Shown piece after piece: positions 56,221-64,000 of a stretch of 64,000 nucleotides of DNA. Source of the stretch: Serinus canaria (taxonomy: Eukaryota > Chordata > Aves > Passeriformes > Fringillidae). The stretch covers positions 2,918,600 to 2,982,599 of the forward strand of contig NC_066336.1 of assembly GCF_022539315.1 (NCBI RefSeq), read 5' to 3'. The notes beneath the pieces are model-generated. The model was not told the DNA's origin and ran no database searches. It saw only the letters and a program-made list of their open reading frames with translations. The position numbers were made by a program, and so were the translations under genes. Position 1 is the stretch's first letter, and the number at the start of each line of letters is the position of its first letter.

Positions 56221-58999
56221 GCAGCTGCCAGGCAGGCTGCTTGGAAAAGCCTTCCAGGGAATGTGGGCTGCAGGACCTCCTGAACCCTCACGATGCCCCT
56301 CTGACATTGCCAAATCCCCTTTGGGTTGGCAGAGGAGCTCTGGCTGTGCCTGCCCAGCCCTGCTCCTCTGCACAGAGGCTGAGGCACAGCCACGTGCTGG
56401 CAGGAGCATTTCATGAGTGGCAGAAGATGCTTAAGGAGGTGGTGAGCCCTGCTTTAAAACCCCACAAAGCCACAACACAGAGCAGCACGACGTGAGCAGT
56501 GTATCATCACAGCTCATGAGTTTTCATTCCTGCCCAGGTCATTCTGTATTGAATGGAAAGCAGAGAGCTCTTTATCCTCACGTCCCTCTCTCCACAGCTC
56601 TTGTTCTGTCAAGAGAAAAACCTGAAAATCCTCTAGCAGGTCATGAAATGCAGTTACAATGGAGAGAGAGGAGTTAGATTGAAGGATTGATCCCACAGCA
56701 AAGCCATTTCCCTCCATTGTGCACATATAACTGAACCTGGGTTGGCTGTTGAGCAATGAGCTGCCCCCTCAGATGGCTCTGGGCACGGGGAGGGGCAGGG
56801 CCACTCTGTGCCACCTTCCCAGGATGCTCCCAGGAGCCAGACCTGTCCTCTGCATGCTCCTCTCCCACCCCTTGAGAGGAGCCAGGGAGACCATGCTGCT
56901 CCTGGCAGGACCAGCGTGGCTCAGCTTTGGGTTTCCCACTGCCCAGGTCCTTCCAGCACCCCTCAAGGATTTATTGGAATTTCACACTCATCAGTCTCAA
57001 AAATTATTTCTGAAATTTCCCCTGCTCTTGGAGCTGTAATAATTTCTCCCTCAGGAGCAGGGGAGCAGATCTACCACCTCCAGCAGCAGCTCCCTCATTT
57101 CCTCTCTTCAGACTTTTTTTTTGGTTTTTTTTTTGATAGATAAAAATATAACTAACACCCTAGAGCCTGCTGCCCCTTTTCTGTCCCTGCCAGGGAGATG
57201 GGAGCTCACCCAACCAGAACTCTAAGAGCAGGATTCCTCCTCCCTCACCCCTGGCTCACACTGCTGCAGGGGCACAGCTCCCATGCCCAGGCTCTTAAGC
57301 TCAGCTTAAACAGACCAGCATAGCAAAAGGTGTCTTGAAAGGGATGAGAAATCAATGCTAAAATCTATTTTTCCTAATAACCCAGTAATCTTTCCTAGCA
57401 AGAGAAGACCCTGCTTGGAGCACAAAGCAACACAAGCTGCTCCTCTCCAGCCTGGCTCTCAAGTCTGCTCTGCCTCAGCCCCCTGGAGCTGCTGGGTTTG
57501 TGCAGCACAGCTCAGGGCAGGGGCTGTGCCATCAGCTCTGCTCACAGGGCTCTGGAGCTTGATGCTAATTTGAGGTAATGAATTTAACTTGAAAAAGTCA
57601 TAATCTGCAGTTCTGCAGTATCTCGTCTGTGGCTTCGAGGATTTACAGAAGGTTTAGTGCAAACTGATTCCTTGTGAGAGCTTGTTCTTGTGATTAGTAG
57701 TGATGAAGGGAAATGCCACCTGATTATTTCATAACCCTCAGAAATGCAAAGAGATTTTTTTCCCCCCCATTTGTATCCCTGACTGCTTTAAAGGGAAGCT
57801 GCAGCAAAATTGTGGGGGAAAAGCAGGAAATCCATCCCAGTTTTGTGTCTGGCACTGAGCTCCAGCATCCCCTGCCTGAGCAGTGCTGCCCTACACCCCT
57901 GCCTTGGGCTGAGGCAATGGCTCTGCTGGGATTATCTGGGAATAATAGCATTATCTGGGACCCTGGTGCCACTAGAATGTCCCTGCTGAGCCCTGCCATG
58001 GCCCTTGCAAGTTCTAGGCAAAAAAGTCAAGTCGAAAAGCCAGTTCAAAAGCCACTAACTCAAAAGCTTAAAATGAAGTAAGTGCCTGGTTGGGCAGAGA
58101 TGAGGTTTGTTTATTAGTGGCATTTCCTGAGGAGCTCTTTGGCATCCTGTGAAGTGCAAAGGTCTGGCACTACAGACCTGGGAGAAGCTGCTCTTCATCT
58201 GAATGTAATTCATAATAATCGTGGCAACATATGGCAAGTGACATTTCAAAGCATCTAAATCTCACCAAGGCACAGGTAGGCTTCCTATGTAAAATCTCCA
58301 GCCTGGTGCCATAGAAAATGTGAGAAAGACAGAAAACCCAGCTCTGACAGTGCTGGGAGTTAGAAGAGAGCCCCTGGAAAATGACTCAGTTGATGATATC
58401 AAAGTTCACCAATTTAAGTGTCTGAGAGTGCACTTTCCTGACAGCTGAACATTTCCTCCAACTCTCATCATCTTGTAACAAATTAAAGGCAAACAGGAAT
58501 TCATCAAAGGGTACAGTCTCAATTGTTATAGCAAATTGACTTTAGATTATTGCTGGAGCTGGAGTGAGGACAAGGCAGCAGAGTGTGAGCAAGGGGACAC
58601 TGACCCCATGGGAGGGGTGGTTTCAGACACCCATGGCTGGGTCAGAGCCACTGCTGTGACATCTCAGTGAGCCTTAACAGCTCCCTCAGCCCCCCTGAGA
58701 CAGCTGTGACCCTTTTCTGGTCCCTGAGGCAGAGAGCAGGGACAGACCAGTGGCAGCACATTCCTCCCCACCACACTCCTCCTCAGAGAGGAGCACCAAC
58801 CCCTGGGTGGGCAGGACATCCCCAGCATCTCCCAGGGTGGCAGAGCTCCTGTCTCCTGCTCCAGGCACCCCTCTGTGAGCTGTCTGTCTGTGTGTCTGTG
58901 TGTCTGTGCAGCTCTGGGGAGTTCTCTCTTCATCTCCACTCCAGCTTTTGTTTGTTAATGTGGCTCAGCAAATAAATAGTGACTTGTGGGTTTTCACCA
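56221..58999. other. Intergenic, nothing specific seen
   Basis: No supported gene; no repeat with another copy in the window. Contains an A/T-rich transition near 57115-57150. Confidence 0.3.
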
Positions 59000-59335
59000 T
59001 TATAAACCAGCCAAGATAAGAGTGGGTGAAAAATGACAGATGAGCGGAAACAAATCATCCAGAATCATGAAAAGATACCAGAGGGGGGGGAAAAAAAAGG
59101 CTTTTTACTGTGATTGTGCAGAAAATCAATAAAGCCCCACTACAAAGCAGTGCTGCAGATAACAAGCAGATGATATCAGTTTTCATGGAACATATTGTTC
59201 AGCAGGCAGAACGCTCTCGGAGGCTGTAATAGTGCATCATAAAGTTTAAGTTAGAGTTGTTGGTGAGGAGATTTAAATAAAACCTAAATGCTGACATTTT
59301 GATGGTTATTATTTATTCAATAGGCTGAGATGTCA
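59000..59335. promoter_or_regulatory. AT-rich candidate regulatory block
   Basis: Single-copy AT-rich DNA with AATCATCCAGAATCATG, GGCTGTAATAGTGCATCATA and similar homeobox/POU-like motifs. Composition-based guess. Confidence 0.2.
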
Positions 59336-59769
59336 AAGCTTGTAGTCTTCAGTTTTCTAGGGAAGAGAAGCTGCAGAGAGAGCGGGCCTGGAGTGGTGGA
59401 TAGCCATCACATCCCACAGCTCAGCACAATCCCAGGTGGATATTCTCCCAGAAACAGGCTTGAGGGCAGCCACAGAGACACTCTGCCTTTGGCAGAGAAA
59501 TTTCCTGGAGCAGAAATACCTGTGTGTGCCCTCAGCCATGCAGCCTGCCTGGCCATGAGCTCGCCAGGATCATCCCTGGGGCAGGCAGGACTCCAGGGGT
59601 GGTTGCTCCAGAGTAGCCCAGGCTTCCCCAGAAAACCACCCTGCACCCACCTGGGGAGCCCATGGGCACTGACAGGACAGGCTGATGACTTCAGGATCAA
59701 TGCCATGCCAGTGACTGGGGAGAAATGAGACAGCCCTGGGCAGCCAGCCTGCACCCCACACCTTGGTCA

Positions 59770-60508
59770 CTGTCACATGTTCAGAAAACTCCCTCGGCCA
59801 GGATTTCTCCTCCTAGGAAGCTGAGAAGCCTCAGAGAAAAATGAAAATAAGAATTATCTGATTGCTTCTTCTGTGTTTTGCTGCTTTGGAATGTGGTTTG
59901 GAGATTGTTTATCCAACCTGTGAATTGTTTTTTACTTAATGATGAATCATGATCCAGATGTGTCTGAAGAGAGTCACGAGTTTTTCATTTGGATCTTGTT
60001 AAGCCTTCTGTAAGTATCCTTTCTCTCTTCTTTAGTAGATTTTTAGTATAGTATTCTATAATATAATGTAATATAATGTAATATAATATAATAAAATGTA
60101 ATGTAATATAAGATGATGTTATATAATATAATGTAATATAATATAATAAATAAACCAAAATATAATGTAATAAAATATTATATGCTTGATATGATATGAT
60201 ATAATGTAATATAATATAATGTAATATAATATAATGTAATATATAATATAATATAATATACATATAATATAATATAATATAATATAATACTAATATAATC
60301 TATATCATTAATATAATATAAGATACATATAATATAATATACATATACTATAATATAATATACTATATATCATATCTAATCTAATATAATATCATCTAAT
60401 ATATCATCATATAATATCATATACATTATATATACATATAATATCACAAAAATATTAACCATGGAGTCAGATTCTCAATTCCTCCTTCATCCTGGGGACC
60501 CAGCAAAT
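59770..60508 (+). mobile_element. Solo LTR, family A copy 5, with expanded AT core
   Basis: From TGTCACATGTTCAGAAAA to GGGGACCCAGCAAATAC with the family A block order. The TTTAGTATAGTATTC block has expanded into ~390 bp of TA repeats. Flanked on both sides by an identical 17-bp sequence (59753-59769 and 60509-60525). Confidence 0.85.
60050..60445. repeat. TATAATATAATG-type AT repeat
   Basis: Almost pure A/T with units such as TAATATAATG and ATATAATATA, inside the family A LTR. Confidence 0.95.
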
Positions 60509-60525
60509 ACCCCACACCTTGGTCA

Positions 60526-60890
60526 TTGGGTCAGCAGGGGAAATGTTGGGGTTTAAAGTGAATAAACATTGCTGTGCCCATGGAAATGCTGCTGTTCACT
60601 CTCCACAGGGTGCTCCTGCCAAGTGCAGCCCTTGCAGAGTGCTCACTCTTCTGCTAATTGCAAAGCTAATTGTTCTTACTGCAGAAGCCATTACGGTGTA
60701 TGTTACACTGCAGTTAACGAGATGTTTGGATTAAATGGCTCACTAAAAGTCAATAAAAAGAAATTTGCTTGACTATTCCTTTAATTTTTCAGATGCAGAG
60801 TTAATTCACTGTTAATTCTCCCCAAAGGCCTGGATTCATTAAATTGCTTAACACAGGACTAATAAATGCATATATATTGTGCAAAGGCAT
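60526..60890. promoter_or_regulatory. Single-copy AT-rich block
   Basis: Contains GCTAATTGCAAAGCTAATTG, GAGTTAATTCACTGTTAATT and similar cores; possible conserved noncoding element, untested. Confidence 0.2.
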
Positions 60891-60894
60891 TAAG

Positions 60895-61857
60895 GCAGAA
60901 CCCCAGAGCAGTGAGAACAGGGATCAGAACCCCAGGGCAGGGATCAGAACACCAGAACAAGGGATCAGAACACCAGAGCAGTGAGCACAGGGGATCAGAA
61001 CCCCAGAACAAGGGATCAGAACCCCAGAGCAGTGAGCACAGGGGATCAGAACCCCAGAACAAGGTATCAGAACCACAGAGCAGGGATCAGAACCCCAGAA
61101 CAAGGATCAGAACCACAGAGCAGGGAGAGCAGGGATCAGAACCCCAGAGCAGGGATCACAAGGATCAGAACCCCAGAACAAGGATCAGAACCCCAGGGCA
61201 AGGATCAGAACCCCAGGGCAGGGATCAGAACCCCAGGGCAAGGATCAGAACCCCAGAACAAGGATCAGAACCCCAGGGCAAGGATCAGAACCCCAGAACA
61301 AGGGATCAGAACCCCAGAGCAGTGAGAGCAGGGATCAGAACCCCAGGGCAGGGATCAGAACCCCACAGCAGTGAGAACAGGGATCAGAACCCCAGAGCAG
61401 GGATCACAAGGATCAGAACCCCAGAACAAGGATCAGAACCCCAGAGCAGGGAGCAAAGGAGATCAGAACCCCAGAACAAGGGATCAGAACCCCAGGGCAA
61501 GGATCAGAACCCCAGGGCAGGGATCAGAACCCCAGAACAAGAGATCAGAACCCCAGAACAAGGATCAGAACCCCAGAGCAGGGAGAACAGAGGATCAGAA
61601 CCCCAGAAAAAGGGATTGGAACCCCAGAACAAGGATCAGAACCCCAGAACAAGGGATCAGAACCCCAGGGCAGGGATCAGAACCCCAGGGCAGGGATCAG
61701 ACCCCCAGAACAAGGGATCAGAACCCCAGAAAAGGGAGAACAGGTATCAGAACCCCAGAGCAGGGATCAGAACCCCAGAACAGGGGATCAGAACCCCAGA
61801 ACAAGGATCAGAACCCCAGAAAAGGGATCAGAACCCCAGAGCAGGGAGAACAAGGCA
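60895..61857 (+). repeat. 20-bp minisatellite, ~46 units
   Basis: GGATCAGAACCCCAGAACAA and variants (GGGCA, GAGCA), interspersed with a longer unit containing AGCAGTGAGCACAG. Opens spurious + frames of up to 380 codons rich in QNPR/GSEP. Confidence 0.95.
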
Positions 61858-63787
61858 TCAGGAGGACGTTGCACAGTGCAGATGTCAGATGGACACACAG
61901 CCACCCCCCAGAGTGACCCAATGGCAGCAGCAGGCAGCTCCTGTCCCCTGGCAGGGCAGGGCAGTGTCACACTCTGCACTACAGCTGGGGAAAGGATGGC
62001 CTGGCTGAAAACATCCCTAAATGGTGGAGGAGAGATTGCAGGGGGAGAGGGAGCAGCAGCCCTGCCAGGAGTCACTGTGAAGGGCAGCTGGGGACAAGAG
62101 GAGGTCACAGTGCAGTGGGGATCTCCATCCCTGCACAGCCTGGAGCCACAGGACAGGTCAGTGACTGCTCACCTGGCCTGGGTCTGTGGCAGGCACTGCA
62201 ATCACCATTTGTCTGGGTTTACTTGCATTTTCCTGCAATTCCTGCCTGCAGATTTGCCAGCCTTTCGGGACACAACAAAGTGCATCAGGAGCAATGTGAA
62301 TACAGCTCTTCCAAAATGAGATGAAAGAGCTCACAGCACTTTCAGAAAGGATCCCAAGCATCTGAATTCTGAGCAGAAAGATCTCATTTCAGCTGTAATG
62401 AACAATAAAGAAGGAATAAATGCCTTTTATACTGGCTTGTCTTGCAAAACCCATCCTCCTGTTTGTCTCGTGGCTGTGTGTGCTCTTGGGGGCTGCCCTT
62501 GGGTTTCCTGCTGCTGGAACAGAGCTGGAGCCATCCAGAGAACAGCCAGACACTGCTCCAGCCTCGAGGAGGTTCAGGCCAGGTGGACAGGGCTGGCTGA
62601 GACTTTTCTGCACAAGAAGCATTTTCAAGGGCAAACGCAAAACAATCTGGTGAACACAGAGAAAATCTTACATTGAGTGAGTGTCTAAAGGAAATCCTTT
62701 AGTCTCACTTCTTGCTTTGCCTGGCACAGGCTCCTGACATGCTGCCAAGCAAGATATGACAGAGAATTATGCCTTTAACTTGGAAACAGAGGAGGGAGAA
62801 GCTGAAAAGCAGAATAAAGGGGCAGACTCCTACTGCCTGACACTGGGCTGGCCCTGATGGCTGAATCTGCTACCCTGAGCACTGACAGAAATGGGAGTGC
62901 TCAGGGTAGTCACTGGTGTCACTGCTTCTGTTTCCAAAAAGGTGTTACTGCTGTTTTTAAGCCACTTAAAAACACACCAGCCACACACCAGCCTTTCCAC
63001 AGCTCAGTCACCAGGGCTGCACCGAGTGCCACAGGCTGTGAGTGTCACTGTCACTGTCACTGTGGGGCCCCCCCAGCTCCCACCTCTCCCCTGCCACTCC
63101 TTGGGGTGTTTTGAGTCCCTCTGTTCCAGGACAGAGATGCTGTCCTTGTGCAGATGTGCTCCTCAGAAATGATGACCCCACCAGGGGCCAGCCAGGGCCG
63201 CTGCAAAGCCTCAAAGGGAGCAGGGGAATGGAGAAGGTGACAGGAATAATGAAAGGCACAGCACAAAATGGGATTTAACAGGAGTGCAGAGTCATCACCC
63301 AGATCACAGCATCTCCTCAGAGCTGGTTGCCAGGTGTGGGTGCCCTGGCCATGAATTCCCTGATGGAGAGACCCAAACAAGGCTGGCAGGTGAGGAAGCC
63401 CCAAAGCCTCCTGCCAGAGGGACTCTGCTGTGCCATTCACACTCCCCACATCATCCACCCTTATCACACTGCCAAGAAAAAGGTTCCTGTTCCCTGGGAC
63501 TGTTCCCTGGGACTCATCCTCAGTCTCATTAAGAGCAGGGCTGGATTACTAAATTTTTAACCAGGGGAAGCTCTCATGTCCATTACTGCTTTCCTGCCAT
63601 GTTTATTAAAGCAATAACTTTGTTTTTAAAAGGGACATGGCTCCCCTGAGCTCTCTCACGCTTTGGTGTCCTAATTAAAAATATAAATTAGAGATTGAGC
63701 AGGTCTAGTGCTTCAAAGGAACGTAAATTGGGTGGCTTGAAGTCCTGGGGAAAGTCTGAGCACAAAACGCTCAGGTGGCTCTGCAGA
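61858..63787. other. Intergenic, nothing specific seen
   Basis: No supported gene; includes a short GTCACT run near 63041-63060. Confidence 0.3.
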
Positions 63788-64000
63788 TGTCTCAGGGCAT
63801 TTCTAGCTGCTCACAGTGCCCCTGAGATGTGTCACAAAGTCTCTTTACCCAGCCCAGCTCTGCAAGAAAGAGTCAGGGCTCTTCAGTTCTCAGTCTCAAG
63901 GTTGTTTATTGTTTCTTATCTATAAAATTCTTTCTCCTGCTGAGGTCCATTCAGCAGGACAGTCAGAGACACTCCGCCTGCCCTGGGGCAGTGTTGTTAA
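63788..64000 (+). mobile_element. LTR family D copy 3, cut by the window edge
   Basis: From TGTCTCAGGGCATTTC through CAAGGTTGTTTATTGTTTCT to the end of the window, colinear with the reverse complement of 56220-55990. Confidence 0.8.

Noticed and set aside
60866..62008. 380-codon + frame rich in QNPR/GSEP repeats
   Set aside because: Translation of the 20-bp minisatellite in shifting frames; no gene signals.

Overview
The window is vertebrate nuclear DNA, almost certainly from a songbird (passerine). Its protein-coding genes have GT-AG introns that splice in frame. Gene order and relative strands, GNL2(+) DNALI1(-) SNIP1(+) MEAF6(+) [unrecognised gene](+) ZC3H12A(-), are the mirror image of the human 1p34.3 block, which from memory corresponds to chicken microchromosome 23. 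The interspersed repeats are short, mostly solo LTR-like copies in several families plus a CR1 LINE tail, as expected of an avian genome. Species, family names and the synteny comparison are from memory, not from a search.

Left part (1-20 kb): the last two coding exons of GNL2 face the 3' end of DNALI1. DNALI1 (6 exons, 234 codons) and SNIP1 (4 exons, 361 codons) are divergent genes whose start codons lie 119 bp apart across a GC-rich, ETS-site-rich promoter. MEAF6 follows on the same strand as SNIP1, with constant exons and a 30-nt microexon giving 193- or 203-residue proteins. The DNALI1 and SNIP1 introns hold tandem repeats; the SNIP1 array contains a duplicated exon-intron boundary.

Middle (21-37.6 kb): a six-exon, 199-residue gene that I do not recognise starts in its own CpG-rich segment. 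ZC3H12A (Regnase-1) then runs on the minus strand, with the MALT1-site motif, PIN nuclease acidic residues, CCCH zinc finger and DSGxxS degron all visible. Its PIN-core exon is hemmed in on both sides by LTR copies, one of which carries a roughly 33-copy 16-bp satellite. Its 3' flank holds one member of a ~200-bp direct duplication whose other copy has a perfect 14-bp hairpin.

Right part (37.6-64 kb): no protein-coding gene is supported. It is intergenic DNA upstream of ZC3H12A with several minisatellites (16, 17, 20, 33 and ~57 bp units), LTR copies (one inverted pair, one nested pair, one flanked by 17-bp direct repeats), and short AT-rich blocks that look like candidate conserved regulatory elements.

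The genes do not form an operon. They are a conserved neighbourhood: GNL2 in ribosome biogenesis, DNALI1 in axonemal inner dynein arms, SNIP1 and MEAF6 in nuclear RNA/chromatin regulation, and ZC3H12A in inflammatory mRNA decay. The main novelty candidates are the unrecognised gene, the SNIP1 intron array, the LTR-derived satellite, and the LTR-flanked Regnase-1 exon.
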